Source: CAVVEC01 sp963770485 (GTDB lineage Bacteria; Acidobacteriota; Terriglobia; Terriglobales; Acidobacteriaceae). Taken from it: a DNA stretch of 64,000 nt. The stretch lies in assembly GCA_963770485.1 (NCBI GenBank), contig CAVYPX010000009.1, forward strand, positions 372,001-436,000, read 5' to 3'. Shown here in pieces: positions 7,493 to 16,031 of this stretch. Under the pieces are notes generated by a model. That model saw only the letters and a list, made by a program, of their open reading frames with translations, did not search any database and was not told the DNA's origin. Made by a program: the position numbers and the translations under genes. Every line of letters starts with the position of its first letter. Position 1 is the first letter of the stretch.

Positions 7493-8545
7493 GTGGCCAC
7501 GCTCCGGAACACTCCCAAAATTCCGCAAGATCGCGAGCGGCTGGTCTCCGCGGCGCCGGTCGAAGATGACTCATCATTTGAATTAAAGCTGCGTCCGCAG
7601 CGGCTGGCAGAGTTCATCGGGCAATCCAAAGTCAAAGAGAATCTGGCGGTCGCCATCGAAGCCACGCGCTCGCGCGGCGAGGCCCTGGATCACGTGCTGC
7701 TTTACGGTCCACCTGGCCTGGGCAAGACGACCCTGGCGACGATTATCGCCAATGAGCTTGGCGTCCCGTTTCAACAGACATCCGGTCCGACGCTGCAAAT
7801 CAAAGGCGATCTGACTGCAATCCTGACCAACGTTCGCGAGAAACAGGTTTTGTTCATCGATGAAGTCCACCGGCTGCAGCCCGCGCTCGAGGAGATCCTC
7901 TACTCGGCACTCGAGGATTACAAGCTGGACATCATTATTGGGCAAGGTCCGGCGGCACGAACTCATACCATGGATGTGAGGCCCTTCACCTTCATTGGCG
8001 CCACCACCCGCGCGGGATTGCTTTCTTCGCCGCTGCGGTCGCGGTTCGGGATCGTGCTGCGCCTGGAGTTTTACAGTCACGAAGACTTACGCATCATCGT
8101 GGAGCGCTCGGCCGACATTCTGGGTGTGGAGATCGACCGGCCCGGGGCGCTGGAGATTGCCAGCCGGTCACGGGGCACGCCGAGAATTGCCAACCGGCTG
8201 CTGCGGCGCGTTCGCGACTACGCGCAGGTGCGAAGCGCAGGAAAGATTGACCTGCCGACGGCCCAAGCGGCGTTGCAAATGCTCGAAGTAGATCGCCATG
8301 GCTTCGATGAGGTGGATCGCAAGCTGTTGTTGACCATCATCGAAAAATACCAGGGCGGGCCGGTGGGCGTGAATACGCTGGCTGCTGCGCTGGCCGAAGA
8401 ACCAGATGCCATCGAAGAAATCTATGAGCCGTTCCTGATCCAGATTGGCTTTCTGAACCGCACGCCCCGGGGACGAGTCGCAACGCACCTCGCCTATGAG
8501 CACTTTGGAATCGCGCCCAACCGCAAGCAGAGTTCGCTTTTCTGA
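7493..8545 (+). CDS. ruvB: Holliday junction branch-migration helicase RuvB
   Basis: 350 residues from the GTG at 7493, the family's usual length. Walker A is GPPGLGKTT, Walker B is LFIDEVHRL, and sensor/arginine-finger sequence reads GATTRAGLLSSPLRSRFG. The C-terminal winged helix ends IGFLNRTPRGRVATHLAYEHF. RuvB hexamers drive branch migration with RuvA in recombination repair. A longer frame to 7343 would translate the dispersed repeat and is not believed. The order ruvB-ruvA is reversed relative to many bacteria, and ruvC is absent here. Confidence 0.96.
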   Translation: MATLRNTPKIPQDRERLVSAAPVEDDSSFELKLRPQRLAEFIGQSKVKENLAVAIEATRSRGEALDHVLLYGPPGLGKTTLATIIANELGVPFQQTSGPTLQIKGDLTAILTNVREKQVLFIDEVHRLQPALEEILYSALEDYKLDIIIGQGPAARTHTMDVRPFTFIGATTRAGLLSSPLRSRFGIVLRLEFYSHEDLRIIVERSADILGVEIDRPGALEIASRSRGTPRIANRLLRRVRDYAQVRSAGKIDLPTAQAALQMLEVDRHGFDEVDRKLLLTIIEKYQGGPVGVNTLAAALAEEPDAIEEIYEPFLIQIGFLNRTPRGRVATHLAYEHFGIAPNRKQSSLF

Positions 8546-8584
8546 AGTTCTCAGCTCTCATAGGGTCGAGTTTAGTAATCAGCG

Positions 8585-8612
8585 TTGCTCAGCGTGCATC
8601 TGCGGCTAAAAT
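8585..8612 (+). promoter_or_regulatory. Candidate ruvA promoter
   Basis: TTGCTC (8585-8590), a 16-bp spacer and TAAAAT (8607-8612). The ATG at 8622 is only 9 nt downstream of the -10 box and lacks a Shine-Dalgarno sequence, implying a near-leaderless transcript. ruvA may therefore have its own promoter despite following ruvB by 76 bp. Confidence 0.45.
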
Positions 8613-8621
8613 GGTTTACGC

Positions 8622-9212
8622 ATGATTGCCCACTTGCGCGGACGATTGCTCGCTAAACATCCCAACCAGGCGATTGTCGAGACGGGGGGCGTCGGCTACG
8701 ACGTGACCATCTCCGTGCCCACCTTCTCCGATTTACCGGGCATGGGCAGTGAAATTGCGCTGCACATCTACACCCATGTCCGCGAGGATCTGATTGCACT
8801 TTACGGATTTCTGCGGCCCGAAGAGAAACAGCTCTTCGAGAAGCTGATCACGGTCAGCGGCATCGGGCCCAAGCTAGCTATCACAATTCTGAGCGGGATG
8901 CCGGCCGATGAGATGGTCCGTGCCATCCGCGGCAACGATGTCGCACGGCTCACTCGCATCCCCGGAATCGGCAAGAAAACGGCCGAGCGCATGGTGCTCG
9001 AGCTGCGTGACAAACTCCCACCGCAAGGCGCGGAAGCGGTTACCGCAATTCCTTCGCTGAGCGCCGTGGAAGAAGATGTACTTTCGGCGCTCCTGAACCT
9101 CGGGTATCAGAGGGCGGCGGCGGAGAAAGCCGTTTTATCCGCTACGAAGGACGGCAAGGGTAAGACCTTCGAGAGCATTTTCCGGGAGACCTTGGGGGCA
9201 CTGTCGAAGTAG
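8622..9212 (+). CDS. ruvA: Holliday junction DNA-binding protein RuvA
   Basis: 196 residues, normal for RuvA. It starts MIAHLRGRLLAKHPNQ. It contains the OB-fold domain I, two helix-hairpin-helix motifs (VSGIGPKLAI and IPGIGKKTAERM) and the C-terminal domain III that contacts RuvB (ALLNLGYQRAAAEKAV). The tetramer binds four-way junctions and loads RuvB. It lies 76 bp downstream of ruvB on the same strand. Confidence 0.97.
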   Translation: MIAHLRGRLLAKHPNQAIVETGGVGYDVTISVPTFSDLPGMGSEIALHIYTHVREDLIALYGFLRPEEKQLFEKLITVSGIGPKLAITILSGMPADEMVRAIRGNDVARLTRIPGIGKKTAERMVLELRDKLPPQGAEAVTAIPSLSAVEEDVLSALLNLGYQRAAAEKAVLSATKDGKGKTFESIFRETLGALSK

Positions 9213-9406
9213 TCCCATTTTTGGAAACCGGCGGGTGGCTTGCCTGCAGTATTGTCCGCGGCGGCGGACAGGTGTATAGTACCGTTCGGTCGGGCGTGGA
9301 CAATGATTCGCGATCGCAGGGGTCGGTCGCGGCTCATACAACATTCTCAATTGCTAGGTGTTTTGCCAAGGATCCGCTAATCTCTCTCAAATCAATGGGG
9401 CTGCCA

Positions 9407-11041
9407 ATGACAGCATCGGAACGCCGCCAAACTCCACGAACGGCCTTGCAAGAGTTCGCCTATATCAATATCGAGGCCAACAATGGTGGGAGTGTATTGA
9501 ACGTCTCCGAGGGCGGGCTTTGCTTTCACTCCATTGCTCCGGTGCAGAAAAATGGGATCGTCCGGTTCTCGATCTCCGAGCGCAACCGCCGTATCGAAGC
9601 GGTCGGCAAACTAGCATGGACGGACGATACGCAGAAGATTGGAGGGGTACAATTCACTGCTTTGCCTGCCGCAGCTCGCGAACAACTGCGCAAGTGGATC
9701 AGCCAGTCGGCAGCGTCGTTGTCAGCCGGCAAAGCGTCTGCACAGTCGTCGCCGTCCCTGGCCGCATTTCTCACCCCCGGCGCCATCGGGCCGGACACCG
9801 GAACCATGCCCGATCGTACCGCGCCACTTTTGAAGATTCCACCCGAAGCTAGAGAATCGATACCGGCGAGCGGCTTCACCCGTGGTCTGGCGACCGGGCT
9901 TCTGGTTTCGACTCTCTTGGCGGCGATATTTTTATTTCACGACTATCGCCGAGAGTTGGGTGAGTCGCTCATCCAGTTAGGAGAACGATTCGCAGCCAAA
10001 CCCCAAGAGCAGATCCAAACGATGCCACCAGCGCCGCAGGCTGTCACGCCCGCACCTCAAACGGTGTTTGCAGCCCCGCAAACAGTGGTGTCGGGACCAC
10101 GAACCGCGGCACCGGTGGCGCAGACGTTGCCACCGCCCCCACCCCAGACAGTTTTGCCTGCATTGCGGCCGGTGGTCTCAGGCCCGGCAACGGTATCGCC
10201 GGCCTCCCAGATGGCCGCGTCTGCGCCGCAAACAGTAGCGTCGGCGCCTGCGCCGATTCTGGTCTCCGCGCCCGAGAAGATAGCGCCACAACCTCAACCT
10301 CTGGCAACCCCGGCTCCGCTGCAGGCGAAACTTGATTCCGCGGAGCCAGCTAGCGCTGCGCCCACCGCTCCCGCCCCTGAACCACCCGCTAAGACCGCTG
10401 TCTTGGCCATGTCGTCAATGCCTCCGACAACTTCCTTGCCTGCGGCCGAGTCCACCCGCGCTACGGATAAACCCGGCACGGCTCCGGAGGTGGAACTAGC
10501 GAGCCATCCTGGTGGCGGAGAAGAGAACGCCGTCTCACAAATGTTTTTCGAGGTGGGCAAATCCAAAGACGAGGCGTTGGCGCAAAAGGAAACCGAGCAA
10601 TTGGCGCAGTTTGGGTTTCCTGTGAACGTCGTGCAGAAAGGCCACCTTTGGATGAGTTCGTACCGTGTACTGGTGGGACCCTATGGCAATGATGAAGGGG
10701 CCGAAGCGGCGCACAAGAATCTACTCTCGCGCGGCTTTAAGCCGCGTCCTTTCGAAAGGGGCTCCCGAACCTTGACTTTGCGTCCTGGGTTGACCCTGAA
10801 CAGTGCGCGCTTAGCCGGCGGCGACTGCGAAATCAGTTGGGAATCTTACGTCACGGACGCCACCGTGAAATTTACGCAGGACGACTACCTGGTTGCCACA
10901 GCGAACGGGCATTGGGTAAAACGCGAGACCAAATACAAGCGTGATGCGTTTGTGTACCGGAGGAATGGGGACGGATCACGAACCCTCCTCGAAATTCAAT
11001 TCTCGGGCATGAGCCGCGCCCTGAGGTTTGGGCCAGTGTGA
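9407..11041 (+). CDS. PilZ-transmembrane-SPOR domain protein
   Basis: About 544 residues. An N-terminal PilZ domain (residues about 4-105) retains both c-di-GMP motifs: RRQTPR (RxxxR) and NVSEGG (NxSxGG). A single transmembrane helix follows near residues 160-180 (GLATGLLVSTLLAAIFLF), then a long Ala/Pro/Gln linker with repeated PQTV units, then a SPOR-like domain (about 378-458; FFEVGKSKDEALAQKETEQL to LLSRGFKPRPF) and an extra C-terminal beta-rich piece. The layout places PilZ in the cytoplasm and SPOR in the periplasm. SPOR domains bind denuded septal peptidoglycan, so a link between c-di-GMP and the cell wall is inferred. Starts at 9395 or 9407 are both possible. Confidence 0.75.
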   Translation: MTASERRQTPRTALQEFAYINIEANNGGSVLNVSEGGLCFHSIAPVQKNGIVRFSISERNRRIEAVGKLAWTDDTQKIGGVQFTALPAAAREQLRKWISQSAASLSAGKASAQSSPSLAAFLTPGAIGPDTGTMPDRTAPLLKIPPEARESIPASGFTRGLATGLLVSTLLAAIFLFHDYRRELGESLIQLGERFAAKPQEQIQTMPPAPQAVTPAPQTVFAAPQTVVSGPRTAAPVAQTLPPPPPQTVLPALRPVVSGPATVSPASQMAASAPQTVASAPAPILVSAPEKIAPQPQPLATPAPLQAKLDSAEPASAAPTAPAPEPPAKTAVLAMSSMPPTTSLPAAESTRATDKPGTAPEVELASHPGGGEENAVSQMFFEVGKSKDEALAQKETEQLAQFGFPVNVVQKGHLWMSSYRVLVGPYGNDEGAEAAHKNLLSRGFKPRPFERGSRTLTLRPGLTLNSARLAGGDCEISWESYVTDATVKFTQDDYLVATANGHWVKRETKYKRDAFVYRRNGDGSRTLLEIQFSGMSRALRFGPV

Positions 11042-11081
11042 TGGCGGCCATTCGTCGTGTCCCTAGCGCCAGCGACACGGA

Positions 11082-12536
11082 TTACTTTCCAATACAGAAG
11101 GTACTGAAGATCAGGTTCAGGATGTCATCGGACGTAGTGGCGCCGGTGATTTCATCCAAAGGCCGGAGTGCATGGTAGAGGTCCAGCAGGAGCATCTCAT
11201 GCGGGACCCGATTGCCGACCGCAGTTCTGGCCGCCATGAGCGCGGCGAGCGACTCCCGGACCAGATTCTGATGGCGTAGGTTGGTCAGGAATCCACGCTC
11301 GGGCTGTGCGCCCGACTCTCCGCCGACGTGACGCAAGATCTCATGGCGCAGTGCTGGAATGCCTTCGCCAGTAGTGGCGGATGTCGGTACACGCCGCAAC
11401 GGAGAACTGGGAACCGAAAACTGCGAACTGACTATATCCGATTTGTTCTCGACCACGATGGCTTGCCGGTTGGCTACTTGCTGGAGCAACTCCGTGTCCT
11501 CCGCGGCGCTGGGCTGAGACGAATCGAGCACGACAAGGACGAGATCTGCATCAGCGAGAGCCTCCATTGATTTGCGGATGCCTATGCTTTCCGCTTCATC
11601 AAGAGCGCGACGGATGCCGGCTGTGTCCACCAGCTTGACCGGAATACCGCCGATGGCTACTGTTTCGCTGACCAGATCGCGGGTCGTGCCGGGAGTCGCG
11701 GTCACGATGGCGCGCTCGCGCTCGACCAGGCGATTGAACAAACTCGACTTGCCAACGTTGGGGCGGCCTACGATCGCGAGCGTTAGGCCTTCGTGGACGA
11801 GCTTCCCGTAAGCAAACGAAGCGGCTAGTTCTTCGAGCGACGCGCGGATCGCGGCAATACGCTCCACAATCTGCCCAGCAGGCAGGACAGAAACGTCATC
11901 TTCGGCAAAATCTATCCCTGCTTCGAGTGTTGCTATCAGTTCAACCAGTTTTTGTTTGATCGGTTGCAGGCGGCGCGAAAGCGACCCTTCCACTTGCTGA
12001 GCGGCGACTTTGGCCTGGTAAAGAGTCTGCGACTCGATGAGATCACGGACGGCTTCGGCCTGGGTGAGATCGATTCGCCCGTTTAGGAAAGCGCGCATCG
12101 TGAACTCGCCGGGCTCGGCCAGACGGGCGCCCCTAGCCAGGGCAAGTTCGACGATGTGGCGCAGGACAACAGGCGAGCCGTGGGCAGAAATCTCGACGAT
12201 GTCGTCGGTGGTGTAGGAGTGAGGCTTGGCAAAGTAAGTTACAACAACTTCATCGATGCGGTCGCTCTCGGCCGAGGTTTGCTCCGCCGCCCGGACGGGG
12301 GCGTCCGGGCCTACGTGACTTAGCGTGGCTGGACAGCCGGGGGCGGCTGTCTCCACGTGTTCATCGCCGGGTTCAATCAGTTCGCCGAAGATTGCACGCC
12401 CAGGCTCGAGATCGTGCTTCAGCCGCAACATGGGGAGCGCAATCTTCCTTGCTTCCGCACCGGCGAGACGTACTACGCCGATCCCGCCCTGCCCGGGCGG
12501 AGTGGCTATGGCGACGATCGTGTCGTCGAGGTTCAC
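11082..12536 (-). CDS. mnmE: tRNA modification GTPase MnmE
   Basis: 484 residues, longer than the usual 450-460. It has the N-terminal folate-binding domain (IVAIATPPGQGGIGVVRLAG), the G domain with P-loop GRPNVGKSS and switch TPGTTRD, DTAG, and the C-terminal FCIGK motif with the catalytic Cys. MnmE with MnmG makes xm5U34 in tRNA. Two in-frame insertions derive from dispersed repeats: one around residues 60-92 (DNA 12289-12359) and a short one, SSQFSVPSS, just after the NKSD G4 motif (DNA 11402-11431). It heads the minus-strand block that runs from rpmH. mnmG is not in the window. Confidence 0.95.
   Translation of the reverse strand: MNLDDTIVAIATPPGQGGIGVVRLAGAEARKIALPMLRLKHDLEPGRAIFGELIEPGDEHVETAAPGCPATLSHVGPDAPVRAAEQTSAESDRIDEVVVTYFAKPHSYTTDDIVEISAHGSPVVLRHIVELALARGARLAEPGEFTMRAFLNGRIDLTQAEAVRDLIESQTLYQAKVAAQQVEGSLSRRLQPIKQKLVELIATLEAGIDFAEDDVSVLPAGQIVERIAAIRASLEELAASFAYGKLVHEGLTLAIVGRPNVGKSSLFNRLVERERAIVTATPGTTRDLVSETVAIGGIPVKLVDTAGIRRALDEAESIGIRKSMEALADADLVLVVLDSSQPSAAEDTELLQQVANRQAIVVENKSDIVSSQFSVPSSPLRRVPTSATTGEGIPALRHEILRHVGGESGAQPERGFLTNLRHQNLVRESLAALMAARTAVGNRVPHEMLLLDLYHALRPLDEITGATTSDDILNLIFSTFCIGK
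11402..11431. repeat. GAACTG-type short repeat inside mnmE
   Basis: A run of GAACTG-like units (GAGAACTGGGAACCGAAAAC and onward) reads in frame as SSQFSVPSS in MnmE. A similar array lies between genes at 42078-42106 (GAGAACTGAGAACCGATAAC). It is placed between the G4 and G5 regions of the GTPase, a surface loop. Confidence 0.55.
12289..12359. repeat. Tandem hairpin repeats inside mnmE
   Basis: Two hairpins sit head to tail inside the coding sequence. The first, GCCCGGACG-GGGG-CGTCCGGGC (about 12289-12310), is followed by CTACGTG. The second, GACAGCCG-GGGG-CGGCTGTC (12332-12351), is followed by TCCACGTG. Both have 8-9-bp arms, a 4-nt loop and the same tail as intergenic copies. Together they add about 30 residues without breaking the MnmE frame. 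Confidence 0.8.
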
Positions 12537-12623
12537 CGGGAAGATTGTAGCGGGTCAAGCAAACAAAGGGCTCTTGATTGCAGGGTCGCTAAGCTACTGC
12601 AAATACCGTAGCGGGCAAACAAA

Positions 12624-13160
12624 TCAGGGGATAGTCTTCGGCGCGGGCTTGGTCGAAGGCTTGTAGTTCTTCGGGTAGACGACCAGGCATCGCCGGCCGC
12701 CTTCACCCTGGCTTTCTGTGTGAAGATCGGAATGATCGCGCAAAGCTAAGTGGACAATGCGGCGTTCGCGTGAAGACATGGGTGCGAATTCGTAGGGAGT
12801 GCCAGTCTTGCGGACCCTTTCGGCGGCCACGCCTGCGGCCAGACGAAGTTCTTCCAAGCGCATGGCCCGCTGATTCATGCAGTCGAAGCAAATCTTTTCA
12901 TGCTCATTGCCGGGCAGACGGAGCATTTCAAGGGCCAGCAGTTCGAGCGCACGCAGCAGCTCGCCGCCCCGTTCCAACAGCAGGGATGAATCGGGCCCGG
13001 AGAGTTCGACCAGAATCTCAGGCCGCTCCCAATCGCGCTGTTCCGGCAGCGGTGGGTCCACGGTGATGCGATACTTAAGGTGAAGACCGCCGTGCGTAAC
13101 TACGCCGCGCAACAGTTCGTCGATCTTCTTGGCGGCAGCGATTTTGTCGGGAATAGGCAT
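12624..13160 (-). CDS. jag: Jag/KhpB-type R3H RNA-binding protein
   Basis: 178 residues. The C-terminal R3H domain reads EFAPMSSRERRIVHLALRDH and onward to GEGGRRCLVVYPK, as in Jag/KhpB (SpoIIIJ-associated) proteins. The N-terminal part resembles a divergent KH domain; a separate Jag-N domain is missing, so the protein is shorter than classic Jag. It lies between yidC and mnmE, the conserved position. It probably binds RNA and affects cell-envelope growth, as in Gram-positive homologues. Confidence 0.85.
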   Translation of the reverse strand: MPIPDKIAAAKKIDELLRGVVTHGGLHLKYRITVDPPLPEQRDWERPEILVELSGPDSSLLLERGGELLRALELLALEMLRLPGNEHEKICFDCMNQRAMRLEELRLAAGVAAERVRKTGTPYEFAPMSSRERRIVHLALRDHSDLHTESQGEGGRRCLVVYPKNYKPSTKPAPKTIP

Positions 13161-13165
13161 AAAAC

Positions 13166-13247
13166 AGCTTTTGGCTTTTAGCTCTTGGCTCTTAGCTAGT
13201 CCCTGTCCAGCTTCAAGCTAAGAGCCAAAGGCTAACAGCTAAGAGCT
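13166..13247. repeat. Long imperfect inverted repeat between jag and yidC
   Basis: Two 32-nt arms rich in AGCTAAGAGC/GCTCTTAGCT (13166-13197 and 13216-13247) face each other across 18 nt. They could form a long hairpin in the yidC-jag transcript and might act as an attenuator or processing site. A related sequence (AGCTGATAGCTAGGAGCCAA) is directly upstream of gyrA at 33463-33490, showing it is dispersed. Confidence 0.65.
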
Positions 13248-15002
13248 TCACTTCTCTTTCTTCCTTGCTCGCTTTGCCGCCATTTCGCGCATTTCGCGGC
13301 CCAGCTTGGTCCGGTTCAGTATGATTTGCTGTGCAATCATAATCAGGTTGCCCTCTGACCAGTAGAGACACAAGCCGGCGGCCAGCCGGTAGCTGATAAC
13401 TCCCATCATCACCGGCATCATGACGTTCATCATTTTCTGCTGCGAAGGATCCATGCCCGCCTGGGGAGTCATTCTCTGGGTGAACAACATCGTGATCACA
13501 ATGCCAATCGGCAGGATGAGGTACGGATCCGGCGAGGAAAGATCGTGGATCCACAGCCAGTGCGCGTGCCGCAGGTCGAGCGCGGCGCCCAGCATGCTGT
13601 AATAGGCGAACAGGAACGGCATCTGGATGACGAGAGGCAGACAGCCGCCGAGAGGGCTCACGCCCTCTTGCTTCATCAGCTCGCCAATCTCCTGGTTCAT
13701 TTCTTGCCGGCGCGGATCGCGCATGCTGTACTTCTTGTATTTCTCCTTGATCGCATTCATCTGCGGCTGGATTCTCTGCATCTTCAGCGCCGATTTCATG
13801 CTGGAGATGCGCAGCGGCAGCAGCGCCAGGTTGATGATCAGAGTCTGGATGGCGATCGCCCAACCCCAGTTGCCAACGATTCTTTCGTAAGTCCACTTCA
13901 GCCATAGGAACAGCGGGCGGGCAATCACGCCAAAGAAACCAAAGTTGACCAGTGCGCGTAAGTCTTGCGGGGCGCCGGCCACCGTGGGCACAGGAACGGA
14001 TTCGAGCACCTTGAGTGATTTCGGCCCCACGTACATACGCTCCATCGTCGGGCCTTTCGGGTTGCCCACGGCCGCGCCCAGCACGTCGACCGGAGCGGTG
14101 TCCTGCGGATTCGGCTTCTGCGGATCCTTGGGAACATTGAGCGAGTTGCGCAACGTGACCAGGACGGCATTCTGCGGGTCATCGGGAAGGAAGACGGCCG
14201 CGAAGTACTGATCGGAAACTCCCGCCCAGTTCAAAGGCACGTGCAGCGTGTTACCGCTGCTGATCTTCTTGATATCGAGGCGCTGCGTGTCGCCGTTATA
14301 CTGGTACTCGACACGGCTGGCGTGATAGGACGCGAGACTACTCTGATCACCGAAACCCGCAGGCCACGTGGGATAGGCGGAAACCGGACTTCCCTTGACC
14401 GATACAGAAGTTTCAACCTGCACCACGTAGGTGTGGTCAAAACGGAAGTTCTTGCGAACGGCGATGTCCTGATCGGCATATTCAAACGTGATTTCAGCCG
14501 GGGCGCGCACAGTACCTGAACTGGAAGCCAGGTAAAGCGCCGAATTCAGCTTGTTGCGCTGGTTCTCATCGTAAGTCCACAAAGACAACGGATAGCCGTA
14601 TTTTTCAGCCGCCATGCTGTTGACCAGCTCGAGCGGTCGCCCCTTGTCGTCATCGAATTGCTTGAGAACCCAGGATTTGACCTGACCTCCGCGATTGGTG
14701 AAGGTGATGCGGTACAGATCATTCTCGATGACGGTTTCAGACTCAGATGACGCCTGTTTGGTGGCGCCGGGATTGGGAGCCGTCTCGCCAGGGCGCGCGA
14801 CCTCGGACTGGTTGCTGGAGAACGCACCTTGTGGCGGAGGCTGTGGTTGGCTTGGGTTTTGCTGGGCAGGTGCAGGCGCCTGGGGCAGATATTTCTTCAG
14901 CACCGGCTGAAACAACACGATGACTAGAAACGTGAGCGCGAAGACGAGGAGCAGACGGCGCTCCATGCCAGGTTCTTGCTGAGGATTTTGGAATTCTGCC
15001 AA
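13248..15002 (-). CDS. yidC: Membrane protein insertase YidC
   Basis: 584 residues, the length of Gram-negative-type YidC with a large periplasmic P1 domain. An N-terminal anchor (RRLLLVFALTFLVIVLFQPV) precedes a Pro/Gln linker, the P1 beta-domain (about 90-350) and the conserved insertase core (GNWGWAIAIQTLIINLALLP, MKQEGVSPLGGCLPLVIQMP). The C-terminus is basic (KRARKKEK). It inserts membrane proteins alone or with Sec. It lies 9 nt downstream of yidD. Confidence 0.97.
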   Translation of the reverse strand: MAEFQNPQQEPGMERRLLLVFALTFLVIVLFQPVLKKYLPQAPAPAQQNPSQPQPPPQGAFSSNQSEVARPGETAPNPGATKQASSESETVIENDLYRITFTNRGGQVKSWVLKQFDDDKGRPLELVNSMAAEKYGYPLSLWTYDENQRNKLNSALYLASSSGTVRAPAEITFEYADQDIAVRKNFRFDHTYVVQVETSVSVKGSPVSAYPTWPAGFGDQSSLASYHASRVEYQYNGDTQRLDIKKISSGNTLHVPLNWAGVSDQYFAAVFLPDDPQNAVLVTLRNSLNVPKDPQKPNPQDTAPVDVLGAAVGNPKGPTMERMYVGPKSLKVLESVPVPTVAGAPQDLRALVNFGFFGVIARPLFLWLKWTYERIVGNWGWAIAIQTLIINLALLPLRISSMKSALKMQRIQPQMNAIKEKYKKYSMRDPRRQEMNQEIGELMKQEGVSPLGGCLPLVIQMPFLFAYYSMLGAALDLRHAHWLWIHDLSSPDPYLILPIGIVITMLFTQRMTPQAGMDPSQQKMMNVMMPVMMGVISYRLAAGLCLYWSEGNLIMIAQQIILNRTKLGREMREMAAKRARKKEK

Positions 15003-15011
15003 ATTACTTTC

Positions 15012-15293
15012 TCAATGACTGCAAAGTTCGGTTTCGCGACCGCAGCCGAGCGGCGCGTTGGGATTCCTCGACTTCACGACCGGATCGTACCCACCCCTCG
15101 CGAACGGTTGGCAACGGAGCACCCGCCAGATCGCCAACATGCTTCCTCGAACTGCGCCGTAGCGATCCACTGCCTCCATAGCGTACTCGGAACAGGTGGG
15201 TACGTAACGACAAGCAGGCAAGAACATGGGCGAGATCGCCCACTTGTATCCTCGAAGCAAGAGCATTACGACGCTTTTAGCAATTTTGTTCAT
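15012..15293 (-). CDS. yidD: Membrane protein insertion efficiency factor YidD
   Basis: 93 residues from MNKIAKSVVMLLLRGYKWAI, with the family core FLPACRYVPTCSEYAMEAV and the conserved Cys pair. YidD is a small amphipathic protein that aids YidC-dependent insertion. The start at 15293 fits the family better than 15332. It lies between rnpA and yidC, the standard order. Confidence 0.95.
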   Translation of the reverse strand: MNKIAKSVVMLLLRGYKWAISPMFLPACRYVPTCSEYAMEAVDRYGAVRGSMLAIWRVLRCQPFARGGYDPVVKSRNPNAPLGCGRETELCSH

Positions 15294-15340
15294 CGCGTTT
15301 TCCGGCACTAGTATCGCCATTAATTCAATCAATCGGCTGC

Positions 15341-15411
15341 GCTCAGGGCTTGCGGCCCACCGGGCTTCGGCAAAACAGGGCAGGCTCCCGAGGGAGGCTG
15401 TCCCTACGTGG
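15341..15411. repeat. Degenerate dispersed-repeat copy at the rnpA 3' end
   Basis: Contains GCGCTCAGGGC (loop-unit-like), then GGGCAGGCTCCCGAGGG and GGCTGTCCC followed by CTACGTGG. It is a degenerate copy of the hairpin family and runs into the last codons of rnpA (end at 15404). Confidence 0.5.
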
Positions 15412-15820
15412 TCCGTTTCTCCAACGACTTCTGAATCACTTCGAAGGCGCGGCTGATCTCGTTCTCTAACTCGGTAAATTCCACTGTAAGCATCGACTTC
15501 TTTGGATTGATGACTACATCCACCGGCATACTCCCTCCCGGCCGCTGCAAACGCACCGCCTCGCGCAGTCGTCGCTTCATGCGGTTGCGAACGACCGCAC
15601 CGCCCAGGACGCGTCCCAAGGTGAGTCCCACGCGGAGTCCCTCTCCTTGTGCCCGCCGCAAGTAGAACACGGTCATGTGCCCGGCGAAATGGCGGCGGCC
15701 TTGTTTGTACACCCGCTCGAAATCGGCGTGCCGCAGCAGCCGCACACTGCGCGGAAACTTGGCGTGCTTCCCGAGGCTCGACACATCAAGACTACCGTTC
15801 GGAGCGCTGCCGCTCACCAT
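15404..15820 (-). CDS. rnpA: Ribonuclease P protein component
   Basis: 138 residues. The RNR signature appears as VRNRMKRRLREAVR, with the upstream FERVYKQGRR motif. RnpA binds the RNase P RNA and helps 5' maturation of tRNAs. It lies 55 bp downstream of rpmH, the near-universal arrangement at bacterial origins. The extreme N-terminus (about 17 residues before HAKFPRSVRLLRHADF) is variable and its start is less certain. Confidence 0.95.
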   Translation of the reverse strand: MVSGSAPNGSLDVSSLGKHAKFPRSVRLLRHADFERVYKQGRRHFAGHMTVFYLRRAQGEGLRVGLTLGRVLGGAVVRNRMKRRLREAVRLQRPGGSMPVDVVINPKKSMLTVEFTELENEISRAFEVIQKSLEKRTT

Positions 15821-15875
15821 TCACGATCCCAGCTCAGGTTGCGGAATTTCCGCCAATTCCGGAAAAGAAGAAATG

Positions 15876-16031
15876 TTACTCACGGAAGCCGGGTTTCACC
15901 GACACCCGCTTGCGACCCTTGGCGCGCCGGCGCGAGATCACTGCCCGGCCGCTCTTAGTCTTCATACGGGTCCGAAATCCGTGCGTCTTCGAGCGGTGAC
16001 GTCGGTTAGGTTGGAATGTGCGCTTAGGCAT
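15876..16031 (-). CDS. rpmH: 50S ribosomal protein bL34
   Basis: 51 residues, MPKRTFQPNRRHRSKTHGFR and onward, full-length bL34. The start at 16031 is fixed by homology; CAGGAG lies upstream on the minus strand. It is the first gene of the minus-strand block and diverges from dnaA, marking the strand switch. Confidence 0.98.
   Translation of the reverse strand: MPKRTFQPNRRHRSKTHGFRTRMKTKSGRAVISRRRAKGRKRVSVKPGFRE

Noticed and set aside
12624..13160. Frame as a full-length Jag with Jag-N domain
   Set aside because: Only KH-like and R3H parts are visible; the Jag-N domain is missing.
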